Assembly (NCBI GenBank): GCA_964399195.1
Contig: CAYNPY010000003.1
Span: 1 to 64,000 of the forward strand
Direction of reading: 5' to 3'
Length of the DNA: 64,000 nucleotides
Source of the DNA: CAINDZ01 sp964399195
GTDB taxonomy: Bacteria; Krumholzibacteriota; Krumholzibacteriia; LZORAL124-64-63
The translations under genes and the position numbers were made by a program. A model generated the notes under the pieces. That model searched no databases and was not told the DNA's origin. It saw only the letters and a program-made list of their open reading frames with translations. Below, in pieces: positions 44,211 through 52,859 of the stretch (its first letter is position 1; each line of letters starts with the position of its first letter).

Positions 44211-47200
44211 GTGGACGCGGCAAGGCGGCAACGGCGGCGGGATGGTCGGGGGGCGGCGGCAATGCCGGCGCCGGCGCTCGCCCTGCTGTTCCTGCTGCTC
44301 GGGTTGCTGCCGGGCTGCGACGGCAAGGACAACGATTGGGACGCCTTCGACCCCTCGCGCAAGCTGCTGACGGTGGCCGCCGACACGCTGCGCCTGGCCG
44401 AGGGCGGCGACGGCCGCGCGCTGGTGTTCTCGCTGCAGATGGTGCCGGACGACACGGTCTTCGTGGAGTTGGCGGCCGACGGTGGGCAAGCCACGGCCGA
44501 GCCGGCGACGCTGGTGTTCGCGCCCGACGACGACGAATGGTCGCGCCCGCGCACCGCCGTCATCACCGCGGTCGACGACGACCTGGACGAGGGCGCGCAC
44601 CGGGACGCGCTCACGGTGCTGGCCGTCTCGCGCGATCCGGACTACGACGGCCAGGGCGGCCCCGCGCTGGTGCCGCTGGCGATCACGGACGACGACCGCG
44701 CCGGCGTGGCCGTCTCCGCGACGCTGGTCGAACTGGTCGAGGCGCCGCCCGGCGCGCTGGAGCGCACCTACGAACTGGTCCTCACCTCGCAGCCGACCGC
44801 GGACGTGACCGTGGCGATCACCGCCGCGCCCGCCGAACCGTCCCTGCACGTGTCGCCGTCGTCGGTCGTCTTCACGCCGGCCGATTGGGCTGGCCCCCGC
44901 ACCGTGACCCTGTGGGCCGAGCAGGACCAGGACGACGCCGACGACCTGACCGTGATCCTTTCGCACGCGGCCGCCTCGACCGATCCGCGCTACGGCGCGT
45001 CGCTCGCGATCGCCGACGTCACGGTGCAGGTCTACGACAACACCATGCCGCCGATCGCGCGCCTGCGCCCGGCCGGCGGCGCCGCGGCCCTGTCGCTGGC
45101 CGAGGCCGCCCCGGGCGCGACAGCCGACGTCGAGATCGTGCTGGACCGCCCCAGCCGGCAGCCCGTGCAGCTGCACCTGGCGACCGGCGACGACACCGCC
45201 GTCGGCGGCCAGGACTACCAGAGCGTGGATCTGGACGTCACCTTCGCGCCGGGCGACCCGCTGGTCAGGACCGTGCCGCTGCGCGTGATCGACGACGCGC
45301 TGCTGGAGAACACCGAGCGCTTCGAGGTGGTGCTGACCGGGCTGGGCAACGCCATCATCGGCGACGACGACCGCCTCCACTGCGCGATCGTCGACAACGA
45401 CCTGACGACGCTCACACTGAGCGTGCTGCCGGCGCCCGAGGACGGCGGCTCGGCGCAGTTCGTGGTCACCATCCCGGCGCCGCAGCCGCTGCCGGTGGGC
45501 TTCACGTTCACGACCGCCGCCGGCACGGCCACCAGCGGCGTCGACTTCGAGCCCGTCGCTGCCGCCTACTTCATCGCGCCGGGCCAGACGCAGCGGGTCA
45601 TTCCGGTGGTGCTGCGCGCCGATCCCTACCATGAGGGCAACGAGACCTTCACCGCCAACCTCACCAACGTCTCGGCGACCGCGGTCTGGAGCGGAGCGCC
45701 GGTCGTGGCGACGATCGTGGACGACGACCCGCAGGCGATCGCGCTGGACGGCCCGGTGGTCGGCGAGGCCGCCGGCAGCGCGGTGTTCACGCTGCGCCTG
45801 CAGGCGCCCTACGACGCGCCCGTGACCTTGACGGTCACGACGCTGGCCGGCGACGGAGTGGGCGCGGGCGCGGGGCAGGAGGACGCCGCGGCGGGCAGCG
45901 ACTACGTGGCCGTCACGGGCGCCGCCTGGGTCGTCCCGGCCGACGCCACCACGGCCACGTTCCCGGTGGCGCTGCTGGCGGGGACCGCGGCCGAGGCGCT
46001 GCACGAGTACTTCCGCCTGCGCGTCGACACGGCGAGCCGGCCCGGCTTCGCGGGGCTGGTGGCAACCGCCGACGTCGTCGACGACGACCAGCCCTTCCTG
46101 ACGGCCGCGGACCTGGTCGTGACCGAGTCGTCCGGCGCGGCCGTCTTCGCGGTGAGGCTGGTCGACGGCGCGGGCGCGGCGGTCACCAGCAGCGCCGACG
46201 TCCACTTCCGCGCCGACACCATCGACCAGACCGCGACCGCGGGCGCGGACTACGCGGCCGTCGGCGCCTTCTTCACGATCCCGGCCGGCCAGGGCGCCGT
46301 GGCCGTGCCGGTGACGCTGATCGACGACGCCTGGGACGACGACAGCGAGACCTTCGTGCTGCGCCTGTCGGCCCCGGCCAACGCGCAGCTGGACCCGGGC
46401 GAGGCCGACGCCTTCTGCGCGATCACCGACGACGAGTTCCCCTCGATCAACCTGGGCGCCGCGATCACGCGCGCCAACGAGGGCAGCACGCTGGTCTTCA
46501 CGGTGAGCCTGACCACCCCGCGCCAGGCGCCCACGACCTTCACGCTGGCGGTCCTGCCCGGCACCACCGGCGGCTCCGGCGTGGATTACCTGTTCACGGC
46601 CGGCGGCGCGCAGGTGATCCCGCCGTTCGTGCCGTCGCTCAGCTTCTCGGTGCCGCTGCTGGACGATCAGCTGGCGGGCGAACCCGACGAGGCGCTGCGC
46701 GCCACCATCGCCGCCGCCAACGTGGCCCTCGGCGTCGCCGCGCTGGACCTGACCATCGTCGATGCGCCCGAGCTGTCCATCGGGGCGGCGCCGGCCGTCG
46801 TCGAGGGGGCTCCGGCGGAGTTCCCGGTCACCCTGGACGCGCCGTCGACGGCGCCGGTCAGCTTCCGCGTGCAGTTCTCCAGCGGCACGGCCAACGTCGC
46901 CCGGGACATCAACGGCTCCGGGACCGGACCGTTCACGATCCCGGCCGGCTCGATCGGCGTGAACGTGCCGGTGCCGACCGTCGCCGGCGACGGCGGCGAC
47001 CTGGCGAGCGAGACCTTCACGACGACGCTGATCAGCCCGGCCAACGCCACGCTGAGCGGCTTCAACTCGGCCGCGGGCACGATCCTGGACGGCGACCCCT
47101 CGCCGCTCTCGTTCGCCGGGGACGCCGTCGCGGTCGAGGGCCAGGACATCGTCTTCACGGTGCAGGCGGCCTGGACCAGCGAGGCGGCGATCACCTTCGG

Positions 47201-47768
47201 CGTGCAGTTCACCGACGGCACGGCGGCCGGCTCGGGCATCGACTACGTCAGCGCCGGCGCCGGGCCGTTCACGATCCCGGCCGGCCAGTCGGCCGTGACG
47301 GTCAGGGTGCCGACCGTCGACGACGCCGGCCCGGAACTGGCGGCGGAAGACTTCACGATCCGGATCAGCGGCCCGGTCAACGCCGTCGCCGGCGCGGCGC
47401 CCGCCGCCACCGGCCGCGTGCTGGACAACGACCAACCGGTGCTGACCATCGCGGCCGGCCCGCCGGTCACCGAGGGCGGCACGCTGTCGTTCACGGTGAG
47501 CCTGAGCCGGCAGACCATCGTGCCGGTGACGTTCGGCGTGGACTTCCTGAGCGGCTCGACGCAGGGGGCGGCGGACTTCACGGCGCCGGCCGGTCCCTGG
47601 ACGCTGCCGCCGGGCGCGACCTCCGTGGTCATCGACGTGCCCACCGTGCAGGACGCTGCGCACGAGAACCAGGAGATCCTCATCGCCCGGCTGGCGGCGG
47701 GGCCGGTCAACGCCGTGGTCGGCGCGCCTGCCGAGGCCAACGGGGTGATCGACGACGACGATCCGTAG
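44211..47768 (+). CDS. Lipoprotein with ten Calx-beta repeats
   Basis: A protein of 1185 residues (1168 if ATG 44262 is used). The signal LALLFLLLGLLPGCDGKD has a good lipobox (LPGC), so it should be lipid anchored. The rest consists of ten Calx-beta domains of ~100-115 residues, each opening with a (V)xEG/E..G element and closing with an acidic DDD/DND turn (for example CAITDDEFP, GRVLDNDQP). Calx-beta domains bind calcium and serve as adhesive stalks. The protein ends with the tenth repeat and has no sorting tail. GTG 44211 lies four bases after GAGGAG and adds an Arg-rich n-region; ATG 44262 is an alternative. Surface adhesin or scaffold is inferred. Confidence 0.8.
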   Translation: MDAARRQRRRDGRGAAAMPAPALALLFLLLGLLPGCDGKDNDWDAFDPSRKLLTVAADTLRLAEGGDGRALVFSLQMVPDDTVFVELAADGGQATAEPATLVFAPDDDEWSRPRTAVITAVDDDLDEGAHRDALTVLAVSRDPDYDGQGGPALVPLAITDDDRAGVAVSATLVELVEAPPGALERTYELVLTSQPTADVTVAITAAPAEPSLHVSPSSVVFTPADWAGPRTVTLWAEQDQDDADDLTVILSHAAASTDPRYGASLAIADVTVQVYDNTMPPIARLRPAGGAAALSLAEAAPGATADVEIVLDRPSRQPVQLHLATGDDTAVGGQDYQSVDLDVTFAPGDPLVRTVPLRVIDDALLENTERFEVVLTGLGNAIIGDDDRLHCAIVDNDLTTLTLSVLPAPEDGGSAQFVVTIPAPQPLPVGFTFTTAAGTATSGVDFEPVAAAYFIAPGQTQRVIPVVLRADPYHEGNETFTANLTNVSATAVWSGAPVVATIVDDDPQAIALDGPVVGEAAGSAVFTLRLQAPYDAPVTLTVTTLAGDGVGAGAGQEDAAAGSDYVAVTGAAWVVPADATTATFPVALLAGTAAEALHEYFRLRVDTASRPGFAGLVATADVVDDDQPFLTAADLVVTESSGAAVFAVRLVDGAGAAVTSSADVHFRADTIDQTATAGADYAAVGAFFTIPAGQGAVAVPVTLIDDAWDDDSETFVLRLSAPANAQLDPGEADAFCAITDDEFPSINLGAAITRANEGSTLVFTVSLTTPRQAPTTFTLAVLPGTTGGSGVDYLFTAGGAQVIPPFVPSLSFSVPLLDDQLAGEPDEALRATIAAANVALGVAALDLTIVDAPELSIGAAPAVVEGAPAEFPVTLDAPSTAPVSFRVQFSSGTANVARDINGSGTGPFTIPAGSIGVNVPVPTVAGDGGDLASETFTTTLISPANATLSGFNSAAGTILDGDPSPLSFAGDAVAVEGQDIVFTVQAAWTSEAAITFGVQFTDGTAAGSGIDYVSAGAGPFTIPAGQSAVTVRVPTVDDAGPELAAEDFTIRISGPVNAVAGAAPAATGRVLDNDQPVLTIAAGPPVTEGGTLSFTVSLSRQTIVPVTFGVDFLSGSTQGAADFTAPAGPWTLPPGATSVVIDVPTVQDAAHENQEILIARLAAGPVNAVVGAPAEANGVIDDDDP

Positions 47769-47794
47769 GCGCGGGCGTTGCGTTCTCGTGATGC

Positions 47795-47808
47795 TTGCGC
47801 CGGCGCAA
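47795..47808. repeat. Dispersed intergenic palindrome copy
   Basis: Perfect TTGCGCCGGCGCAA between two convergent gene ends, where no promoter is expected. Confidence 0.7.
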
Positions 47809-47820
47809 TGGTCCGGCCGT

Positions 47821-48003
47821 CTACTTTGCGGCCTTCTTGACCTTCGCCACCGCGTCGCGGCCGTACAGGCAGCAGACGCCCTTCTTCGCCTTGGGCTCGA
47901 GGCCCAGGTCCTTGATGGCCTTCTTCACCTTGGCGTCCGGCAGGCCCAGTTCCTTGGCGATGGCGCCGGCGGTCAGCAGGTCGGCGTTCTTGTCGGCGGG
48001 CAT
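47821..48003 (-). CDS. Small helix-turn-helix protein
   Basis: A 60-residue protein, MPADKNADLLTAGAIAKEL at the start. LTAGAIAKELGLPDAKVKKAIKDLG forms a compact helix-turn-helix, followed by a Lys-rich turn and CCLYGRDAVAKVKKAAK, resembling the winged C-terminus of small MerR-like or excisionase-like DNA-binding proteins. Two adjacent cysteines (GVCCLYG) could bind a metal. AGGAAG precedes the ATG, and TATGCT (minus, 48067-48072) is a possible -10. Stand-alone gene, convergent with the Calx-beta gene. A regulatory or nucleoid role is likely; the target is unknown. Confidence 0.7.
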   Translation of the reverse strand: MPADKNADLLTAGAIAKELGLPDAKVKKAIKDLGLEPKAKKGVCCLYGRDAVAKVKKAAK

Positions 48004-48178
48004 GGGACTTCCTTTCCGGATGATTCGAGGGGACGACGACGGCGGAGGGTTCACGCCGCCGCGCCGAGCATAGCAGCGGACGGCGGCGGCGTGTACCGTC
48101 GGCTGCCATCGGCTGCTCCTTGCCGCCCCGCCCCCCTCATGCGAGCTTGGACGGACACCCCCAACCGGAGGCCCCGCC

Positions 48179-50044
48179 GTGGACCGCGCCGAGACCCGCG
48201 ACCTTCTGTCCCGCATGGAGCTCTTCCGCGGCCTCGAAGCCGCCGAGTTGGAGCGCATCGCCGCGCGCCTGGCGGTGGTCGACGTGCCCGCCGGCAGCCT
48301 GCTGTTCGAGGAGCACGCCCCGCGCCGCAACGTGCACCTGGTCGAGCGCGGCGAGATCGAGGTCTACCAGCGTCTGCCCGGGGGCGGCGAGAAGCGCCTG
48401 GCCTGGTTCGGGCCCGGCGACTTCCTGGGCGAAGGCAGCCTGCTGGACGATTACCCGCACTCCTCGTGCGCGCGCGCGCTGGTGGACTGCCGCATCCGGC
48501 GCCTGCCCCGCGAGCAGTTCCTGGAGATGCTGGCCGACGATCCGGCCCTGGCCGCGAAGGTGCTGGCCCGCGCCGTGCGCGTGATCTCGCGCCGGATGAC
48601 GCTGGCTTCGATGCGCCCGGCCAACCCCGGCGCCCAGTACGTCAGCGGCCGCACCCGCGCCGAGCACGACCTGCTGGGCGACCGCGAGGTGCCGCACGAC
48701 GCGTACTACGGAATCCAGACGCTGCGCGCGGTGGAGAACTTCCCGATCAGCGGCGTCACGCTGGGCCACCACCCGGTGCTGGTGCGCGCGCTGGCCATGG
48801 TCAAGGACGCCTGCGCCCGCGCCAACGCCGAGCTGGGCCACCTGCCGCAACCGATCGCCGACGCCATCACGCGCGCCTGCCACGAGATCGTCCAGGGCAA
48901 GCTGCACGGGCACTTCGTGGTGGACCTGATCCAGGGCGGGGCCGGGACCTCGACGAACATGAACGCCAACGAGGTGATCGCCAACCGCGCGCTGGAGCTG
49001 CTGGGGCTGGCCAAGGGCGAGTACCGCCACTGCCACCCCAACAACCACGTGAACCTGTCGCAGTCCACGAACGACGCCTACCCGACGGCCCTGCGCGTGG
49101 CCCTGATCCACGCCAACGCCGGCATCTGCGGCGTGCTGCGCGAACTGGTGGCCGCGTTCGCCGCCAAGGCGGCCGAATTCAACGACGTGCTGAAGATGGG
49201 CCGCACCCAGCTGCAGGACGCGGTGCCCATGACCCTGGGCCAGGAGTTCGAGGCCTACGCCGTGACCCTGGGCGAGGAGATCGAGCGCCTGGAGCAGAAC
49301 GCGGCCCTGTTCCTCGAGGTGAACCTGGGCGGCACCGCCATCGGCACCGGCCTGAACGCCGACCCGGACTTCGGCGCGAAGGCGGTGGCCCACCTGCGCG
49401 AGACCAGCGGGCTGGAGGTGCGTCTGGCCCCGCACCTGATCGAGTCGACCATGGATACGGGCGCCTTCGTCATGTACAGCTCGGCGCTCAAGCGGCTGGC
49501 GGTCAAGCTGTCGAAGATCTGCAACGACCTGCGCCTGCTCTCCAGCGGCCCGCGCACCGGCCTGGGCGAGATCAACCTGCCGCCGATGCAGCCCGGCTCC
49601 TCGATCATGCCCGGCAAGGTCAACCCCGTGATCCCCGAGGTGGTCAACCAGATCGCCTTCAAGGTGATCGGCAACGACCTGACCGTCACCATGGCGGCCG
49701 AGGCCGGCCAGCTCGAGCTGAACGTGATGGAACCGGTCATCGTGCAGAGCCTGCTCGAGTCCATCGACATGCTGGAGAACGGCATGGAGACGCTGCGCGC
49801 GCGCTGCGTGACGGGCATCACGGCCAACGTCGAGCGCTGCCGCGAGCACGTGCAGCGCAGCATCGGCGTGGTCACCGCGCTGAACCCGGTGCTGGGCTAC
49901 GACAAGAGCACCGAACTGGCCCAGGAGGCGCTGCGCACCGGGCGCGGCGTCTACGAGCTGGTTCTGGAGCAGGGGCTGCTCGCGCGCGAGGACCTCGACC
50001 GGCTGCTCTCGCCCGAAGCGATGGTCAAGCCGCGGCGGCTGTGA
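48179..50044 (+). CDS. aspA: Aspartate ammonia-lyase fused to N-terminal cyclic-nucleotide-binding domain
   Basis: A 621-residue fusion. Residues ~10-135 are a cNMP/CRP-type sensor domain (LFEEHAPRRNVHLVERGEIEVYQ, FGPGDFLGEGSLL). Residues ~150-621 are a complete aspartase: TRAEHDLLGDREVPHDAYYGIQT, GGAGTSTNMNANEV, the catalytic SS loop PGSSIMPGKVNP (~residue 473) and the ...GYDKSTELAQEA C-terminus. Aspartase converts aspartate to fumarate and ammonia. The added domain implies control by a small ligand; the FGEG-type phosphate cassette is partly kept, but the usual arginine is not evident, so cAMP binding is uncertain. The start is GTG 48179 after GGAGG. Confidence 0.88.
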   Translation: MDRAETRDLLSRMELFRGLEAAELERIAARLAVVDVPAGSLLFEEHAPRRNVHLVERGEIEVYQRLPGGGEKRLAWFGPGDFLGEGSLLDDYPHSSCARALVDCRIRRLPREQFLEMLADDPALAAKVLARAVRVISRRMTLASMRPANPGAQYVSGRTRAEHDLLGDREVPHDAYYGIQTLRAVENFPISGVTLGHHPVLVRALAMVKDACARANAELGHLPQPIADAITRACHEIVQGKLHGHFVVDLIQGGAGTSTNMNANEVIANRALELLGLAKGEYRHCHPNNHVNLSQSTNDAYPTALRVALIHANAGICGVLRELVAAFAAKAAEFNDVLKMGRTQLQDAVPMTLGQEFEAYAVTLGEEIERLEQNAALFLEVNLGGTAIGTGLNADPDFGAKAVAHLRETSGLEVRLAPHLIESTMDTGAFVMYSSALKRLAVKLSKICNDLRLLSSGPRTGLGEINLPPMQPGSSIMPGKVNPVIPEVVNQIAFKVIGNDLTVTMAAEAGQLELNVMEPVIVQSLLESIDMLENGMETLRARCVTGITANVERCREHVQRSIGVVTALNPVLGYDKSTELAQEALRTGRGVYELVLEQGLLAREDLDRLLSPEAMVKPRRL

Positions 50045-50072
50045 GGCGGGGCGGGCGCCCCGCCCGCCTCAC
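50041..50072. terminator. 10-bp stem-loop spanning both convergent stop codons
   Basis: GTGAGGCGGG (50041-50050) pairs with CCCGCCTCAC (50063-50072) across a GC-rich 12-nt loop. It includes the stop codon of aspA and of the opposing gene. Confidence 0.55.
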
Positions 50073-50644
50073 GCCCGGTCGTACGCCCGCCTGAGCCAGC
50101 CCATCAATTCGGCGTCCACGTCGGCCGGCTTCTCCAGCCGCACGCGGTGGCTGACCATGGCGTTGAAGCTGCCGGCGGCTTCCAGGCGCGGCCCGGCGGG
50201 ATCGCCCTTCAGGCATAGGCCCACATCGACGCGCGTCTTCGTCGTCGGCTGCACCAGCGCGAACTGCTTGCTGCGCCGCAGCGAGACGTAGGTCTTCTTG
50301 GGCGAGATCTCCACGTCGCCGCCGAAGGCGCGCACCGCTTTTTCGATCGCCGCCCAGACCGGCAGCAGGGCCTGCTTTTCGCCGGCGTACATGGCCGCGA
50401 CCAGGTCCTCGCCGCCGGGGGCCGGCCCGTCGCCCTGCAGGGCCGACTGCGCGACTAGATTGGCGTAGCCGTGGCCCAGGCCATGGTCGGCCTTGAGCAT
50501 CGCCACGATCTGGCCGTGCTTCGCCAGCCCGCTCGCGCGGGCCAGCGCCACCCACTCGGGCAGCGCGCGGCCGGTCTTCTCCTTCAGGTTGGCGATCATC
50601 GTCGCCAGGGCGTCGTCGGGCGTCTTCTTCTTCGCGTCGGCCAT
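50069..50644 (-). CDS. DUF4287 + DUF5655 domain protein
   Basis: A 191-residue protein. The N-terminal ~65 residues (ATMIANLKEKTGRALPEWVALARASGLAKHGQIVAMLKADHGLGHGYANLV) are the DUF4287 domain; the C-terminal ~115 residues (YAGEKQALLPVWAAIEKAVRAFGGDVEISPKKTYVSLRRSKQFALVQP) are DUF5655, a YdhG-like fold. Both are common in ArsR/SRPBCC gene neighbourhoods, and it is the third gene of such an operon here. ATG 50644 is preferred over the adjacent GTG (50647) because GGGAGG is better spaced. Biochemical function is unknown. Confidence 0.82.
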   Translation of the reverse strand: MADAKKKTPDDALATMIANLKEKTGRALPEWVALARASGLAKHGQIVAMLKADHGLGHGYANLVAQSALQGDGPAPGGEDLVAAMYAGEKQALLPVWAAIEKAVRAFGGDVEISPKKTYVSLRRSKQFALVQPTTKTRVDVGLCLKGDPAGPRLEAAGSFNAMVSHRVRLEKPADVDAELMGWLRRAYDRA

Positions 50645-50660
50645 CACTGTCCTCCCGGGC

Positions 50661-51206
50661 TCAGGAAACGCGGCCGTTCAGCGGCCAGTGCTCGCTGCGG
50701 CTGCGCTTGGGCGTGGTGAAAGCGGTGGCGGCCATCATCGCCAGCATCAGGCGCTGCTTCAGCGTGGGCCGGCCGGTCTCGCAGAGGGCCTTGAGCGTGG
50801 CGCCGATGAACTCGCTGCCCTGCTTCATGTACTTCTCGCTCTTGCTGCCGGCGGTGATCTGCTCGGAAGTGAGCGTGAACTGCACGCCGCCGCCCGTTTC
50901 CTCCAGCTCGTAGGTCACCTTGCAGGCGGGGTCGTCCAGCGAGGTGAACTTGAAGGTGTGGCTGAAGCGGCGCGGGGGATCGAACTCGAGCACGTCGCCG
51001 ACCACGCCGGTGAACTTGCCGTCGGGCGTGCGCATGCGGATGGGCGCGCCCGGTCCCAGCGTGGTGGTGTGCATGACCGAGCCGAAGAAGAACGGCAGCG
51101 GCTCGCCGGTGCGGGTCAGCGCGTCCCACACGCGCTGGATGGGGGCGTTGATCGTGATCCGGTACACCTGCTTCACGTTACCGGCTTGCTTCACGTTACC
51201 GCTCAT
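50661..51206 (-). CDS. SRPBCC/AHSA1-family protein
   Basis: A 181-residue START-like ligand-binding protein. The beginning KQVYRITINAPIQRVWDALT and the centre GVVGDVLEFDPPRRFSHTFKF ... KVTYELEETGGGVQFTL are typical of the AHSA1 (activator of Hsp90 homologue) domain. Such proteins bind hydrophobic ligands and are regularly coded with ArsR-type repressors. ATG 51206 lies within the ArsR gene end, which supplies GGAGGAG; the overlap is 11 bp. A short repeat GNVKQ(A/V) occurs near the N-terminus. Confidence 0.85.
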   Translation of the reverse strand: MSGNVKQAGNVKQVYRITINAPIQRVWDALTRTGEPLPFFFGSVMHTTTLGPGAPIRMRTPDGKFTGVVGDVLEFDPPRRFSHTFKFTSLDDPACKVTYELEETGGGVQFTLTSEQITAGSKSEKYMKQGSEFIGATLKALCETGRPTLKQRLMLAMMAATAFTTPKRSRSEHWPLNGRVS

Positions 51207-51549
51207 GTCCGGTCTCCTCCTGCTCGGCCAGGAACTTGATGTCGTTGACGTGGGCCGCCCAGAAGCGGCTGTACTGCGACGTCCAGCGGTCGTAGACCAG
51301 CTGGATCGGCGCTGCATTGAAGTACAACTCGCGCACGCGGCCCTGCTTCTGCGAGATGACCAGCCCGGCCTCCTCCAGCACGCGCAGGTGCTTGAGCACG
51401 CCGATCCGGCTCATCGGGAACCGGGGCACCAGGTACTTCGCCACGTCGTTGACGCTGCAGCCCGGCATCCCGACCAGGATGTCGAGCAGGTGCCGGCGGG
51501 CCGGGTGGGCCAGGGCGGCGAAGACGGAGTTCATGGCGTCCGGTTTCAT
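51196..51549 (-). CDS. ArsR-family transcriptional repressor
   Basis: A 117-residue winged-helix repressor. ALAHPARRHLLDILVGMPGCSVNDVAKYL ... SRIGVLKHLRVLEEAGLVISQKQGR is the ArsR DNA-binding core with the recognition helix and wing. No metal-binding cysteine pair is evident, in line with non-metal sensors paired to SRPBCC proteins. The palindrome GTAACCA-aa-TGGTTAC (51552-51567) lies three bases upstream of the start, overlapping the candidate -10, so the protein very probably represses its own operon. No Shine-Dalgarno is present; the mRNA may be leaderless. Confidence 0.9.
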   Translation of the reverse strand: MKPDAMNSVFAALAHPARRHLLDILVGMPGCSVNDVAKYLVPRFPMSRIGVLKHLRVLEEAGLVISQKQGRVRELYFNAAPIQLVYDRWTSQYSRFWAAHVNDIKFLAEQEETGHER

Positions 51550-51551
51550 GG

Positions 51552-51589
51552 GTAACCAAATGGTTACATAAAATCCCCAACCACGTCAA
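51552..51589 (-). promoter_or_regulatory. Promoter with overlapping ArsR-type operator
   Basis: TTGACG -35 (51584-51589, minus), 17-bp spacer and TAACCA (51561-51566), which is half of a perfect palindrome with arms GTAACCA and TGGTTAC (51552-51567). The predicted transcript would begin a few bases before ATG 51549. Confidence 0.65.
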
Positions 51590-51599
51590 GACCCCTTTG

Positions 51600-51730
51600 G
51601 TGCCGTCGAGATTGTGTCTGGTCGTGAGGGACCCGGAAAACAGGGGTATAAATTGATTTTATATCGCTTCTTTGTGCCAATGGGCGTGCAAAGGGCACAC
51701 GTGCAGGGCCAGACACAATTTCGACGGCAC
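51600..51730. mobile_element. 131-bp MITE-like element with 22-bp terminal inverted repeats
   Basis: The first 22 bases (51600-51621) and the last 22 (51709-51730) are inverted copies differing at one position; both begin GTGCCGTCGA when read inward. The interior is much more AT-rich than the neighbourhood and contains a smaller dyad, TATAAA-ttgat-TTTATA. There is no room for a transposase. No clear target-site duplication was found. It ends 3 bp beyond the stop of pyrC. Confidence 0.6.
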
Positions 51731-51733
51731 AAC

Positions 51734-52810
51734 CTAGATGGCGGCGGCGGGCGGCAGGACCGTCCAGCCGAAGCTCGTCCCCGCCCCCAGCGGCACCAGT
51801 TCCCCGCCCTCCCCGCCGGGCACCGTCGCCGGCACCGCGCAGGCGCGCCGCTCCAGCGTCAGCGTCCCGCGGTTGAACGGCAGCCCGTAGAAGAGCGGCC
51901 CGTGCCGCCCGCAGAAGCCCTCCAGGCGATCCAGCGCGCCGGCCTGCTCGAAGACCGTCGCATAGGCCTCCATGGCCACCGGCGCGCTGAAGATGCCCGC
52001 GCAGCCGCAGGCGGTCTCCTTGGCGGCGCGCGGGTGCGGCGCGCTGTCGGTGCCCAGGAAGAACTTCGGCGAGCCGCCGGTGGCCGCGGCGACCAGCGCG
52101 CGGCGGTGCTCCTCGCGCTTGAGCACGGGCAGGCAGTAGAGGTGGGGGTTCAGGCCGCCCGCGAACATGGCCCCGCGGTTCAGCAGCAGGTGGTGGGCGG
52201 TGATCGTGGCCGCCAGCGTGGGCGGGCCCTGCGCGACGAACTCGACGGCCTGCCTTGTCGTGACGTGTTCCAGCACGATCTTCAGGCCGGGCACCGCGTC
52301 CAGCAGGGGGCGCAGGTGGCGCTCGATGAAGACCGCCTCGCGGTCGAAGACGTCGACGTCCGGGTCGGTGACCTCGCCGTGCACCAGCAGCGGCAGGCCG
52401 CAGGCGGCCAGGGCCTCGAACAGCGGACGCGCGCGCGCCAGGTCGGTCACCCCGTGCTCGGAATTGGTGGTGGCACCCGCCGGGTAGAGCTTCGCGGCGA
52501 CGACGAAGCCCTGCGCCTTCGCCCGCTCGATCTCGGCCGGCTTCATGGCGTCGGTCAGGTACAGCGTCATCAGCGGCGTGAAATCCACGTCAGGGTGCAG
52601 CGCGTCGAGGATGCGTTCGTAGTAGGCGGCCGCCGCGGCGGCGGTGGTGACCGGCGGCCTGAGGTTGGGCATGACGATCGCGCGGGCGAAGCAGCGCGTC
52701 GTCCAGGGCAGCACGGCGGCCATCAGGTCGCCGTCCCGCAGGTGCAGGTGCCAATCGTCGGGGCGGGTGATCGTCAGGGTCCGCGGTGCGCCGTTCGTGC
52801 CGCTGGTCAT
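51734..52810 (-). CDS. pyrC: Dihydroorotase
   Basis: A 358-residue class II dihydroorotase of pyrimidine biosynthesis. The metal-binding DDWHLHLRDG (H21, H23), the carboxylated lysine region VVAAKLYPAGATTNSEHGV, LLVHGEVTDPDVD, VLEHVTTRQAVEF and the aspartate in FLGTDSAPH are present. It cyclises carbamoyl aspartate to dihydroorotate. It lies 49 bp after moaA and is probably co-transcribed with it. The stop lies 3 bp from the MITE-like element. Confidence 0.92.
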   Translation of the reverse strand: MTSGTNGAPRTLTITRPDDWHLHLRDGDLMAAVLPWTTRCFARAIVMPNLRPPVTTAAAAAAYYERILDALHPDVDFTPLMTLYLTDAMKPAEIERAKAQGFVVAAKLYPAGATTNSEHGVTDLARARPLFEALAACGLPLLVHGEVTDPDVDVFDREAVFIERHLRPLLDAVPGLKIVLEHVTTRQAVEFVAQGPPTLAATITAHHLLLNRGAMFAGGLNPHLYCLPVLKREEHRRALVAAATGGSPKFFLGTDSAPHPRAAKETACGCAGIFSAPVAMEAYATVFEQAGALDRLEGFCGRHGPLFYGLPFNRGTLTLERRACAVPATVPGGEGGELVPLGAGTSFGWTVLPPAAAI

Positions 52811-52859
52811 CGTTCGGTCAGCTCCGGTTTGCGCGGGTCGAGGGCGGCGCCGGCGCGCC

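Noticed and set aside
44196..47663. Minus-strand open frame of more than 1100 codons opposite the Calx-beta gene
   Set aside because: Composition is that of a codon-bias shadow; the plus strand has ten recognisable repeats and a lipoprotein signal.
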